NCBI RefSeq assembly: GCF_003051105.1
Contig: NZ_QAOO01000005.1
Coordinates: 62,001 to 126,000 of the forward strand
DNA: 64,000 nucleotides
Source: Nitrosomonas nitrosa
GTDB lineage: Bacteria; Pseudomonadota; Gammaproteobacteria; Burkholderiales; Nitrosomonadaceae
Direction: 5' to 3'
The notes under the pieces were generated by a model that was not told the DNA's origin, ran no database searches, and saw only the letters and a list, made by a program, of their open reading frames with translations. This document shows, in pieces, positions 40,282-49,529 of this stretch; position 1 is the first letter of the stretch, and every line of letters begins with the position of its first letter. Both the position numbers and the translations under genes were made by a program.

Positions 40282-41801
40282 GACAACTCCATTTATTTGT
40301 TTTGGTGATAGCACTTTGCGCGGCTGGGCTGGGCTTATTTTATTATAAAGTAACAACATTAGGGTTGCCGCTTACCTCATCTGAACAGGCAGAGGTTTGG
40401 AATGTCGAAGCGCGAATCAGTTTTCGAGCAAAACCTGACACGGGTATCAAAGTAAGCCTACCACTTCCACTCAATCCTCCTGGCTATTCGATTATCGCAG
40501 AGGATTTTGTCGGTGCTAATTATGGGCTCGCGATCGAGCAAGATGAAAATGGGCGAGTCGCCCTATGGGCAAAGCGGCGTGCGCAAGAAAAACAGCTATT
40601 ATTTTATCGTGCCGTAATTTACGATGAAGGGAACAAAGTAACCGAATCTGACAAGCCACCTGCTTATCCCTCAGCTCCCAATTATCCTGAAAATTTTGTT
40701 CTGGTGATTAAAGGTTTACTCGATAAAGCGCGCCAGCATTCAGCCGATACCGTAACTTTCGCTCAACAAGTCATTCAACAATTAAATGCTTCTCCTCCCG
40801 CCCCTGAGCTAAGTTTGTTACTTGAACATATTGGTAGTCCGCGTAATCTTGCTAAAAATATCAGTTGGATACTGGCAGGTGCGCGTATTCCTTCAAGAAT
40901 TATTCAAGGACTTCGTCTGGAGGATGGTAAACGCTATACAGAACTGGAATCTTGGCTGCAGGTTTATGATGGCAGTCAATGGCGTACACTTAATATTAAA
41001 GATGGCCAGGAAGGTTTACCAGCAAATTTTGTTGTCTGGCAATATGGTGACCAAAAGACTTTTTCTATTGAGGGTGGAAGCGAAATGAGCCTTCAATTCT
41101 CTGTTGCGAAAACACTGCGTGAGCTGGTGGATATCGCGGAGTCGCGTGCAGCGTTAAAAGGGTCGCGCATCATGGAGTTTTCTTTGTACTCATTGCCAGT
41201 GCAGACTCAAAATGTATACAAAGTGCTGCTCGTGGTGCCATTGGGTGCCTTTGTCGTGGTGTTGATGCGCAATTTGATTGGCGTAAAAACTTTTGGGACA
41301 TTCATGCCTGTATTGATCGCTCTGGCTTTTCGGGAAACCGAATTAGCTTGGGGAATCATCTTGTTTTGCTTGATTGTTGGGCTAGGTCTGTTGTTGCGCG
41401 CTTACGTCGATCGATTGAAATTATTACTTATCCCAAGATTGGCATCGGTGTTGACCTTGGTGGTGTTGATCATGGCAGGCACCAGCGTCATCATGCATAA
41501 ACTAGGCTTGGAAATGGGCTTGTCGGTTGCGCTGTTTCCAATGGTTATCATGACAATGACAATTGAAAGAATGTCTTTGACGTGGGAAGAAGCTGGGCCA
41601 GCAGAAGCATTTAAGCAAGGAATAGGCAGTTTACTGGTGGCAACGATTGGTTATCTTGTCATGAATATAGATGCTATGCAGCATTTATTGTTCGTTTTCC
41701 CGGAATTACTGCTTCTTGTTTTGGCGGCTACGTTACTATTTGGTCGCTACTCAGGATATCGATTGATGGAGCTTTGGCGATTTAGAGCGCTTGCCAAGTG
41801 A
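40278..41801 (+). CDS. Inactive transglutaminase fused to 7TM domain
   Basis: The 507-residue membrane protein has an N-terminal helix (about 4-25), a long extracytoplasmic region (about 30-300) resembling a transglutaminase fold without an evident catalytic Cys, and then a block of about seven helices (320-490) including MRNLIGVKTFGTFMPVLIALAFRE. This matches the '7TM_transglut_inact' architecture. It overlaps the protease gene and is followed after 6 bp by the ATP-grasp gene, so the three are co-translated or nearly so. The set may form a membrane system for modifying or sensing a peptide ligand, but that is inference. Confidence 0.87.
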   Translation: MRQLHLFVLVIALCAAGLGLFYYKVTTLGLPLTSSEQAEVWNVEARISFRAKPDTGIKVSLPLPLNPPGYSIIAEDFVGANYGLAIEQDENGRVALWAKRRAQEKQLLFYRAVIYDEGNKVTESDKPPAYPSAPNYPENFVLVIKGLLDKARQHSADTVTFAQQVIQQLNASPPAPELSLLLEHIGSPRNLAKNISWILAGARIPSRIIQGLRLEDGKRYTELESWLQVYDGSQWRTLNIKDGQEGLPANFVVWQYGDQKTFSIEGGSEMSLQFSVAKTLRELVDIAESRAALKGSRIMEFSLYSLPVQTQNVYKVLLVVPLGAFVVVLMRNLIGVKTFGTFMPVLIALAFRETELAWGIILFCLIVGLGLLLRAYVDRLKLLLIPRLASVLTLVVLIMAGTSVIMHKLGLEMGLSVALFPMVIMTMTIERMSLTWEEAGPAEAFKQGIGSLLVATIGYLVMNIDAMQHLLFVFPELLLLVLAATLLFGRYSGYRLMELWRFRALAK

Positions 41802-41807
41802 TGATAT

Positions 41808-42752
41808 ATGTTTAAAACTCTGCTGAAGCTAAAGCGAGCGGGTATCGTTGGGATCAATCGCCGAAATGCTGATTATATTTTACGTTATAACCAACGTGCG
41901 TTATATCCTTTAGTCGACGATAAATTACATACCAAGCGATTAGCCATTGCTGCCGGTATTGCAGTGCCCGATTTGTATGGCGTCATCGAGATCGAACATG
42001 ATATTGCCAGCCTTCCTGAGATCGTACGTGGGCATCAGGATTTTGTAATCAAGCCAGCGCATGGATCAGGAGGGAACGGTATTGCTGTGATCGTAGGGCG
42101 CATCAATGACCGGTACCAATATAACAATGGAAACTTGTTGACTGAAGAGGAGCTTGAGTACCATATCTCCAATATTCTGAGCGGGATGTACAGTTTAGGT
42201 GGGCAACCTGATCAAGCGCTCATCGAGTATCGAGTCAAATTTGATCCCATATTTGAACCCATCAGTTATCGAGGCGTTCCTGACATTCGTACGATCGTTT
42301 TCCGAGGCATTCCTGTTGCTTCGATGGTTCGCTTGCCTACGCGAATGTCAGATGGCAAAGCTAATTTGCACCAAGGTGCAGTGGGTGCGGGCATTGATTT
42401 GACAACGGGCTGCACGACGCGGGCTGTTTGGCAAAATCGTCCTGTCGAACATCATCCAGATACCGGTGCGAGTATCAGTGGTTTTCAGATTCCTCATTGG
42501 AATAAGCTGCTCACCCTGGCGGCGCAATGCTATGAATTGGTCGGATTAGGTTACCTCGGTGTCGATGTTGTATTGGATCAGAAATTGGGACCATTGGTAT
42601 TAGAACTCAATGCAAGACCGGGATTATCGATTCAAATTGCGAATGGGCAGGGTATACAAAAACGCCTCGAATATATTGACCGATTAGCTGAAATCCCTTC
42701 GTCCGCCGAATCGCGTGCGAGCCTTGCACAGCAACTTTTTGTACAAATCTAA
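41808..42752 (+). CDS. ATP-grasp, alpha-L-glutamate-ligase-like protein
   Basis: The 314-residue cytosolic protein is related to RimK-type ligases. It has the nucleotide-binding loop FVIKPAHGSGGNGIAVI near 77-93, RTIVFRGIPVASMVRLP, and the metal-binding end VLELNARPGLSIQIANGQG. ATP-grasp ligases join an amino acid to a carboxyl group. Partner and product are unknown. It is the last gene of the protease-7TM-ligase operon and converges on mltB. Confidence 0.87.
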   Translation: MFKTLLKLKRAGIVGINRRNADYILRYNQRALYPLVDDKLHTKRLAIAAGIAVPDLYGVIEIEHDIASLPEIVRGHQDFVIKPAHGSGGNGIAVIVGRINDRYQYNNGNLLTEEELEYHISNILSGMYSLGGQPDQALIEYRVKFDPIFEPISYRGVPDIRTIVFRGIPVASMVRLPTRMSDGKANLHQGAVGAGIDLTTGCTTRAVWQNRPVEHHPDTGASISGFQIPHWNKLLTLAAQCYELVGLGYLGVDVVLDQKLGPLVLELNARPGLSIQIANGQGIQKRLEYIDRLAEIPSSAESRASLAQQLFVQI

Positions 42753-42815
42753 CCAGCTAAGGTAGGCTGCTTGGTTAAATCGTGGTAAGTAATAGCGCAT
42801 ATAAAAGTTTCGAAA

Positions 42816-43832
42816 TTACTTTTTTGCATTTCGTGCCGAACGGATTGCGTCCGCTAGTTGCAAAACCGACATGGCGTAGAAAGTGCTGCGATTATAGCGC
42901 GTAACAACATAGAAATTGTTGAATCCAAGCCAGTACTGCATGTTATCATCATCTTTTAATTCTATAAGCGTTGCTAAACGCTCTTCATCTATTTTTTTCA
43001 GCGGTATGATATTCGCTTGTCGAAGCTTTTTGATTGGATGAATGGGCTCAATACCCGCTTGTAAAATTTCTTGATAAAATTCGCTCATTACGCCAACATG
43101 TGCGCGAGTAATAATGGGTCCGCCAGCTTCCCATCCATATTCTTTAAGGTAGTTAGCCACGCTTCCAATCGCATCTGCGGTATTGGTCGTGAGATCAATT
43201 TTTCCGTCGCCATCGAAATCGATTGCATAGCGCCGGTAACTTCCAGGCATAAATTGGGGGATGCCGATTGCGCCCGCATAGGAACCTTTGAGACTAAATA
43301 AATCAAAGTTTTGCTCCCGAACAAGGAGTAAATATTGCGCTAGCTCACTTCTAAAAAATTCTGCGCGTCTTGGATAATCAAATGCCAACGTGGTAAGTGC
43401 ATCAATTACACGGTGATTGCCGGTCGTGGCGCCGTAAGCTGTTTCGACACCGATAATCGCCACGATAATTTCTTCAGGGACGCCAAATGTCTGGCTTGCT
43501 TGTTGAAGCTTTTGCGCATGCGCATTCCAAAAACTGACACCATTTTTGATACGCTGAGCATTGACAAAACGTGCGCGATATTGATTCCAGGAAATAGATG
43601 AAGGGGGCGTAGAAATTAATTTAATGATAGCAGGCTGGAATTGAACCTGGCCAAAGATAGCTTCAAGTTGCGATTGAATAAAACCATGCTCTGTAACCAT
43701 TTCATCAATAAAATGCTTGATTTCTGGACGGAGTGTAGCCGAAGCAAATGCCGTACTCCAGGATACCGATATGATACCGATGAATGTGGCAAGAATAAAA
43801 CGTAGAAGTTTATTACGCTGTATAAATTGCAT
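42816..43832 (-). CDS. mltB: Lytic murein transglycosylase B
   Basis: The 338-residue protein has an N-terminal signal segment (about 8-30). Its catalytic domain includes GVPEEIIVAIIGVETAYGATTG, with the catalytic Glu in VETAYG, and GAIGIPQFMPGSYRRYAIDFDGDGKIDL, the MltB calcium-loop region. It cleaves peptidoglycan glycan strands with formation of 1,6-anhydro-muramyl ends. An AmpG-like importer of such products lies elsewhere in the window (58328). There is no lipobox Cys near the N-terminus, so it appears to be a soluble periplasmic form. Confidence 0.94.
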   Translation of the reverse strand: MQFIQRNKLLRFILATFIGIISVSWSTAFASATLRPEIKHFIDEMVTEHGFIQSQLEAIFGQVQFQPAIIKLISTPPSSISWNQYRARFVNAQRIKNGVSFWNAHAQKLQQASQTFGVPEEIIVAIIGVETAYGATTGNHRVIDALTTLAFDYPRRAEFFRSELAQYLLLVREQNFDLFSLKGSYAGAIGIPQFMPGSYRRYAIDFDGDGKIDLTTNTADAIGSVANYLKEYGWEAGGPIITRAHVGVMSEFYQEILQAGIEPIHPIKKLRQANIIPLKKIDEERLATLIELKDDDNMQYWLGFNNFYVVTRYNRSTFYAMSVLQLADAIRSARNAKK

Positions 43833-44210
43833 GATGACTTGCCTCGCCTCGCATGGAAAGAGTTATTCAGTTAATGGATATTGCGGCATGATCTCATTTA
43901 ACTAAGCATGGATTCTATTGATAAGTTGATTATTAAGCTAGTCTTGGAAATAAGGTAAGGTTAAGGCGATAAGAAATTCGGGTGGGTTCTGAAAATCTGA
44001 GCTGATCGTTAATAGATTTATATGATTGGGTATCTAGTGTACGACAATACTTCCCATTTGCAGGAATTTTCTATAGTATAACAATCGCGAGTTACACATT
44101 TCAATTTCAGCTTTTGTTTGATCAGCTGTCGATTCTGACCGAATCATAATTTCATTGGCGAATTGCGCCAATGACCAATTTATTAAATATTAAATTTGAA
44201 TGGGGATTTC
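43833..44210. other. Intergenic region between mltB and trxA
   Basis: There are no genes in these 378 bp between divergent mltB and trxA. The region should contain both promoters. TATAGT at 44072-44077 is a plausible -10 for trxA, although no good -35 is at standard spacing. A perfect 8-bp dyad lies at 44153-44173, listed separately. Confidence 0.5.
44153..44173. promoter_or_regulatory. Perfect dyad in the trxA leader
   Basis: CATTGGCG and CGCCAATG form an 8-bp perfect inverted repeat around AATTG, 37 bp before the trxA ATG. It may be an operator or a leader hairpin; it is too early and lacks a T-tract for a terminator. Confidence 0.4.
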
Positions 44211-44537
44211 ATGAGTCAGCACGTTCACTATATTACAGATGCAACTTTTGAAGCGGAAGTATTACAATCACAATTACCTGTTTTAGTTGATTATTGGGCG
44301 GAATGGTGTGGGCCGTGTAAGATGATTGCACCGATTTTAGATGAGGTGGCAAATGAATATAATGGCCGACTGAAAGTTGCGAAACTTAATATTGATGAGA
44401 ATCAAATCACACCCCCAAAATATGGCATTCGAGGAATACCCACTTTGATGCTATTCAAAAATGGTAATATCGAAGCGACTAAGGTGGGGGCGCTTTCAAA
44501 GTCGCAATTGACAGCATTTATTGATAGTCATCTGTAA
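44211..44537 (+). CDS. trxA: Thioredoxin
   Basis: The 108-residue protein has the redox site W32-C33-G34-P35-C36 and the cis-Pro loop RGIPTLMLF. It is the main cytosolic disulfide reductant carrier. The ATG at 44211, with GGGGA at 8 nt, is preferred over an in-frame ATG 15 nt upstream. It is followed by rho after 155 bp, a common trxA-rho order. Confidence 0.98.
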   Translation: MSQHVHYITDATFEAEVLQSQLPVLVDYWAEWCGPCKMIAPILDEVANEYNGRLKVAKLNIDENQITPPKYGIRGIPTLMLFKNGNIEATKVGALSKSQLTAFIDSHL

Positions 44538-44639
44538 AATTATTTGGTTTGCCCATAAACTGGCTCGAGTAAGTTTATACTTATAAGAGCTATCTACCGT
44601 ATCGATATTTCCCTTTTTCCCATTTGGCAATACTCTTCA

Positions 44640-44692
44640 TTCTGAGTGTTTAGCATCTTTATTCTTTTCTCTATCTTTTTACGAGTTTCCTC
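44640..44692 (+). promoter_or_regulatory. Pyrimidine-rich rho leader
   Basis: The 50 nt before the rho start are mostly C and T, with very few G residues, and contain no Shine-Dalgarno sequence. Rho genes in other bacteria are autoregulated by Rho-dependent attenuation in the leader, which uses C-rich, G-poor sites. This stretch is consistent with that but is not proof. Confidence 0.35.
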
Positions 44693-45952
44693 ATGCGTTT
44701 ATCCGATCTTAAAAGCCTTCACGTCTCTGAATTAATAAAAATGGCAGTTGCTAATGAAATTGAAGGCGCAAATCGTTTGCGAAAGCAAGACCTGATTTTT
44801 GCCTTGCTAAAAAATCAAGCGCGTAAGAATGAAAGTATTTTTGGTGAAGGAACCCTAGAGATTTTGCAAGATGGTTTTGGTTTTTTACGATCTCCAGATA
44901 CGTCTTATCTGGCTGGACCCGATGATATTTATATTTCACCGAGCCAGATAAGGCGTTTTAATCTCCATACCGGTGATTCAGTTGATGGAGAGATTCGTCC
45001 ACCTAAAGATGGTGAGCGTTATTTTGCATTAGTCAAGGTTGACAAAGTCAATAATGAGCCTCCCGAAAATTCCAAACGGAAAATTTTATTCGAGAATCTG
45101 ACACCTTTATTTCCAACCGAACGCCTTGTACTCGAGAGAGATATCAAGTCTGAAGAGAATATCACAGGAAGAATAATTGATCTGATTGCGCCTATCGGAA
45201 AAGGGCAGCGCGGCCTGCTGGTGGCAAGTCCGAAATCGGGTAAAACTGTCATGCTGCAGCATATTGCACATTCCATTGCTGCGAATCATCCTGACGTCAT
45301 CTTGATGGTATTGCTGATAGATGAACGACCGGAGGAAGTTACAGAAATGATCCGCTCGGTTCGGGGTGAAGTTATTTCATCAACATTTGACGAATCCGCC
45401 ATGCGGCACGTTCAAGTAGCCGATATGGTAATCGAAAAGGCTAAACGCCTCGTTGAGCATAAAAAAGATGTCGTGATACTGCTTGATTCGATTACCCGAC
45501 TCGCGCGTGCGTATAATACGGTGGCACCGGCCTCTGGTAAGGTATTGACAGGGGGGGTGGATGCGAACGCATTGCAACGGCCTAAACGGTTTTTTGGTGC
45601 CGCACGGAATATAGAGGAGGGCGGCTCTCTCACCATTATTGCAACTGCCTTAGTCGACACAGGCTCGAGAATGGATGACGTGATTTACGAAGAATTCAAA
45701 GGAACGGGCAATATGGAAATCCATCTTGATCGGCGTATGGCAGAAAAACGTATTTATCCAGCAATCAATGTGAATCGTTCTGGCACTCGTCGAGAAGAAT
45801 TGCTGCTTCCGCAAGAAATCCTCCAGAAAATATGGATATTGCGAAAACTGCTCTATCCCATGGACGAAATGGATGCGATGTCTTTTTTGCTGGATAAAAT
45901 TAAAGCTACAAAAAACAATGCTGATTTCTTTGATTCGATGCGGCGTGTATAA
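44693..45952 (+). CDS. rho: Transcription termination factor Rho
   Basis: The 419-residue hexameric RNA helicase matches the E. coli length exactly. It has an N-terminal RNA-binding domain ([39 protein letters not shown]), Walker A SPKSGKT (PPKAGKT in E. coli), Walker [17 protein letters not shown] and the Q/R-loop region [20 protein letters not shown]. It terminates untranslated transcripts. rpmE follows after 159 bp. Confidence 0.98.
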   Translation: MRLSDLKSLHVSELIKMAVANEIEGANRLRKQDLIFALLKNQARKNESIFGEGTLEILQDGFGFLRSPDTSYLAGPDDIYISPSQIRRFNLHTGDSVDGEIRPPKDGERYFALVKVDKVNNEPPENSKRKILFENLTPLFPTERLVLERDIKSEENITGRIIDLIAPIGKGQRGLLVASPKSGKTVMLQHIAHSIAANHPDVILMVLLIDERPEEVTEMIRSVRGEVISSTFDESAMRHVQVADMVIEKAKRLVEHKKDVVILLDSITRLARAYNTVAPASGKVLTGGVDANALQRPKRFFGAARNIEEGGSLTIIATALVDTGSRMDDVIYEEFKGTGNMEIHLDRRMAEKRIYPAINVNRSGTRREELLLPQEILQKIWILRKLLYPMDEMDAMSFLLDKIKATKNNADFFDSMRRV

Positions 45953-46111
45953 AAGGCTTGCTAGCTTCTTACTCACATTGAAACTCGAAAGATGAACAGG
46001 GTTGTTATCAGTATCCGTAAAGTTGCTTCATATTTTATATTGAAGCATAATAAGCGGCTTTGTGGGAATCCACCCTTAAATTAGTATGGAGATTAGGGAC
46101 GTTAGTTTATT

Positions 46112-46324
46112 ATGAAAGCAGACATTCATCCAGATTATCAAGAAATAACAGTAACATGTAGTTGCGGGAACGTTTTTAATACCAAATCAACCTTAAACAA
46201 ACCTTTACATGTTGAGGTATGCTCAGCCTGCCACCCATTTTATACAGGTAAGCAAAAAATTGTCGACACGGCTGGTAGGGTTGAGAAGTTCAATCGTAAG
46301 TATGGTAAACAGCTTCAAAAATAA
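46112..46324 (+). CDS. rpmE: 50S ribosomal protein L31, zinc form
   Basis: The 70-residue protein has cysteines C16, C18, C37 and C40, the complete zinc site of the C+ L31 type, and [24 protein letters not shown]. The presence of the zinc form implies a possible zinc-free paralogue elsewhere, but none is in the window. The ribosome site is weak (AGGGA well upstream). Confidence 0.97.
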   Translation: MKADIHPDYQEITVTCSCGNVFNTKSTLNKPLHVEVCSACHPFYTGKQKIVDTAGRVEKFNRKYGKQLQK

Positions 46325-46612
46325 AGTGAATTTCAATTTAGAATAACCGATTGATAATCGCTTGGTTTCAGGCTAAAAAGCACAATAAATGAATAGCTTG
46401 GTATGTTCTGACGTACGTACCCCTATAAATGGTTTTTTATCGTTCAAGGGTATCTAAACGCTATCTCTGTAATTAAGATCTGGCTGAGGCAACATTCAAT
46501 TATTTTTCAGCGTTCTGTGCGGGGACGCGTTTCATACAGATCGCTCTTTTGTAATTTTTCGCCTGGCTTCAAATGCGTAGCAGTAGGGTGCCGAAACAAT
46601 CAGCATGCCATG

Positions 46613-47479
46613 CTACTCGATATTCTGTACCTGCTCGCGCATTTGCTCAATTAATACTTTTAGTTCTACGGAAATTTTTGAGACTTCCACGTCTACCGAT
46701 TTAGAGCCCAGTGTGTTGGCTTCACGGTTCAACTCTTGCATCAAAAAATCGAGGCGTTTGCCCGCACATCCGCCCTTGAGTAAAGTATGTTCAACCTCGT
46801 CTAGATGCGTCTGGAGACGCGACAGTTCCTCATCCACATCGATTTTACTAGCAAACAAGATGAGTTCTTGTCGAATACGTTCGTCGTTAGCATCTATTCT
46901 TGCTTCTTGTAATCGTGCGATGAGTTTCTCCTGGAAATTGGCCAGTAAGACGGGAATACGGGGCGATAATTCCGTGGTTAATTGCCGTAACTTTTGCAAG
47001 CGATTAAGCAGCATGTTTTTAAGTTTATCACCTTCCCGAATGCGTGCAGCGGTAAGCTCCTGCAAAGTATTTTTGAGTAATTCCATGCAAGGTTCGTGCA
47101 ATTCATTAGTAGATAGAATCTCACTTCTCACTACCCCGGGCCATCGAAGAATATCTGCCACAGTTAAATTCTTTGCCTCTGGAAGAGCCGATTTGACCAT
47201 ATCATTTAGTTTCATTAATTTAGCTAATAGCTGCTCATTAAGTTGCTGAGGCAGGGTTAGGTTTACATAGGGCGTGAAAGTTAATCGGCAATCGATTTTT
47301 CCTCGTGTCAGCTGCGTGCCTAACATTTCACGCATGGCCGATTCCAATGAGCGGAATTCATCCGGCAAGCGAAATTGAATATCAAGATAGCGATTGTTGA
47401 CTGAGCGGAGCTCGAGTGTTAGTGAGCCTTCCGAAATTTCTTTGGAAGTAATGGCATAACCTGTCATGCTGGCTATCAT
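46613..47479 (-). CDS. yicC: YicC family endoribonuclease-like protein
   Basis: The 288-residue protein begins MIASMTGYA and ends with the conserved TLGSKSVDVEVSKISVELKVLIEQMREQVQNIE-type YicC/DUF1732 helices; QELNREANTLGSK is characteristic. E. coli YicC has been reported to act as an RNase. AAGGAA before the ATG supports the start. The frequent neighbour gmk is absent here. It lies alone between the rpmE and allophanate hydrolase genes. Confidence 0.95.
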   Translation of the reverse strand: MIASMTGYAITSKEISEGSLTLELRSVNNRYLDIQFRLPDEFRSLESAMREMLGTQLTRGKIDCRLTFTPYVNLTLPQQLNEQLLAKLMKLNDMVKSALPEAKNLTVADILRWPGVVRSEILSTNELHEPCMELLKNTLQELTAARIREGDKLKNMLLNRLQKLRQLTTELSPRIPVLLANFQEKLIARLQEARIDANDERIRQELILFASKIDVDEELSRLQTHLDEVEHTLLKGGCAGKRLDFLMQELNREANTLGSKSVDVEVSKISVELKVLIEQMREQVQNIE

Positions 47480-47588
47480 GCGTATTTCCTTGTCTTGAGA
47501 ATAAATTTGAAAGGGAATTATCGATGAGTATAGTAGGTTAGCTTTTCGAAAGCCATGTATTTACAGGGTGCTGATTAACTTTCAGTGA

Positions 47589-47609
47589 GCGTTTCGCGTA
47601 GCGAAGCGC
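47589..47609. terminator. Hairpin downstream of allophanate hydrolase gene
   Basis: GCGTTTCGC and GCGAAGCGC pair over 9 bp (one G-T) around a GTA loop, about 95 bp past the allophanate hydrolase stop on the minus strand. There is no strong T-tract, so it may be only part of the operon's end. Confidence 0.35.
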
Positions 47610-47702
47610 ACGGCATCATATATCGAACATGAATCGGCCAAATCTTTTAGCTGATCAGCCTACAATGACGACTCGGCAACGAAAGGGGTTGATTACGTGC
47701 TT

Positions 47703-49520
47703 TTAGTGTGCCGGTATTTGTTGGAGATATTCACGCCATCCGCCAAAATGACTGATATCCAATGCATTGCCGATAGCATAGCGCTCACAGAGAAAGCCTT
47801 TAACCATTTCGCCGTCCGCCAGCGTGAGCGTGCCGATACTCAATGGTGCCGGGATACCCGTGACAAAACTGCCGAGTTCACGCGTTGGCAATTCCCAAAC
47901 TTCCACTTTGATTGCAACACCTTGTTCATGATGATCGACTCGAATTAATCCAGGACGTTGCGGCGGATTACCGGGCAGTGCATAAAGGCGATAGTTTGCC
48001 GATGTTGTTGTGCTTTTTACCAGCCGGCCTTGACGGCAGGTCAATTGCTCATTCAAAGGTAAGCCTGATAAATGTGCACCGCAAACAGCAATACGTACGT
48101 GATTCGGGTCAGGTAATTCAGGAAAATCATTATTTATAGGGAAAGCAATACCGGTTGCACCTAAAGGGAGGCAATAGGCCTGTTGCAAAGCGTGTGCAAG
48201 GCGCAAGAGCGGCTCGTCCTGATGAGCCGGGGCAGCCAGCGTGATGCCAAAAGGTAATCCGTCATTCTGAAAACCCACTGGTATAGCGATGGCAGCATAG
48301 TCAAGTAGATTCATGAAATTGGTGTAATAACCCAGATGCGTGTTAAGACGAATGGGTTCTTTTAGCATTGCCGGGATGGGATAAATTGTTCCCGCGGTGG
48401 GCGTGACGAGGCAATCAGCATCCCTCCAGATTTCATCTGCGTGCTGCTTGATACTGCGTAATTGATAGAGCCCTTTATAGGCATCCGCTGCTGAATAGCA
48501 TTTCGCTTTAGCAATAATTTCACGAACCGGGGCAACGATTTGATCGCTTTGCGATTCATAAAACGACTGAATGGCCGCATAGCGTTCGGCGACCCAGGGG
48601 CCTTCGTATAATAAGCGGGCTGCTTCGAGAAAAGGCTCAAAATCGATTTCAATGGCTTTTCCACCCAGTGTTTCAAGTTGCCTAACCGCTTCGGTAAATA
48701 ATCGCTCACTTTCTTGGTTACCAAAAAACTGCAGATGTTGCTTGCGCGGAATAGCAAAGCGAAAATGGGAGGCTGCAGCAAAGTCAAAACCGTAGGCTTC
48801 TTTTTGCCTGGAATAGATATCTTCAGTATCGTAGCCTGCAGAAATCATCAGGACGCGTGCGGCGTCGGCGGCAGTAAAAGCAAAAATCGACACAGTATCA
48901 AGGGAACGGCAAGCAGGTACCACGCCTCGAGTCGAAATCCACCCCTTGGTGGGTTTGTAGCCGATCAAATTATTGAATGCAGCGGGCACTCTACCGGAGC
49001 CTGCCGTATCGGTGCCGAGGCTGAAGCATACCCAGCCTTTGGCAACCGCAACAGCTGAGCCTGAGCTCGAGCCACCGGAAATGTAATCAGGGTTGAAAGC
49101 GTTGCGGCAAACACCATAAGGTGATCGTGTGCCATTCAAACCAGTGGCAAACTGATCGAGATTGGTTTTACCGATAGGAATGGCACCTGCCTTTATCAGT
49201 TTTTGCACAACCATGGCACTGTGAGTTGGCGTGTAGGTATAGGCCGGGCAAGCTGCTGTGGTTGGTAATTCGGCAAGATCGATATTGTCTTTGATGGCAA
49301 AAGGAATGCCATATAGCGGGAGCGATGACATGTCCTTTACTTCTACCTGGCGAGCATAATAGCGCAGTGATTCAAGCGGGAGTACGGAAATCCAGACATG
49401 GTTCGGATCGTTCTGAATTTCCGCATGAATCATCTCAACCAATCTTGTGGGGGCTATTTCTCCGCTGGCGTAGCGCTGCAACAAAGAAGAAATATCTCCA
49501 AGCGGGATAAATTTTGCCAT
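47703..49520 (-). CDS. atzF: Allophanate hydrolase
   Basis: The 605-residue enzyme hydrolyses allophanate to two ammonia and two CO2. The N-terminal amidase-signature domain has the Lys-Ser-Ser triad at K77 (AIKDNIDL), S151 (GGSSSGSA) and S175 (DTAGSGRVPA). The C-terminal domain of about 130 residues (IAVCGAHLSGLPLNEQL onward) is the AtzF-type domain that follows the amidase domain. It is 9 bp downstream of the carboxylase gene and is the last gene of the guanidine operon. The same enzyme also serves true urea carboxylases, so it does not by itself identify the substrate. Confidence 0.95.
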   Translation of the reverse strand: MAKFIPLGDISSLLQRYASGEIAPTRLVEMIHAEIQNDPNHVWISVLPLESLRYYARQVEVKDMSSLPLYGIPFAIKDNIDLAELPTTAACPAYTYTPTHSAMVVQKLIKAGAIPIGKTNLDQFATGLNGTRSPYGVCRNAFNPDYISGGSSSGSAVAVAKGWVCFSLGTDTAGSGRVPAAFNNLIGYKPTKGWISTRGVVPACRSLDTVSIFAFTAADAARVLMISAGYDTEDIYSRQKEAYGFDFAAASHFRFAIPRKQHLQFFGNQESERLFTEAVRQLETLGGKAIEIDFEPFLEAARLLYEGPWVAERYAAIQSFYESQSDQIVAPVREIIAKAKCYSAADAYKGLYQLRSIKQHADEIWRDADCLVTPTAGTIYPIPAMLKEPIRLNTHLGYYTNFMNLLDYAAIAIPVGFQNDGLPFGITLAAPAHQDEPLLRLAHALQQAYCLPLGATGIAFPINNDFPELPDPNHVRIAVCGAHLSGLPLNEQLTCRQGRLVKSTTTSANYRLYALPGNPPQRPGLIRVDHHEQGVAIKVEVWELPTRELGSFVTGIPAPLSIGTLTLADGEMVKGFLCERYAIGNALDISHFGGWREYLQQIPAH

Positions 49521-49529
49521 AGTGTCACC

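Noticed and set aside
46605-47249. 214-codon plus-strand frame
   Set aside because: It lies wholly antisense to yicC, has a Ser/Cys/Arg-rich composition typical of a shadow frame and no recognisable domain.
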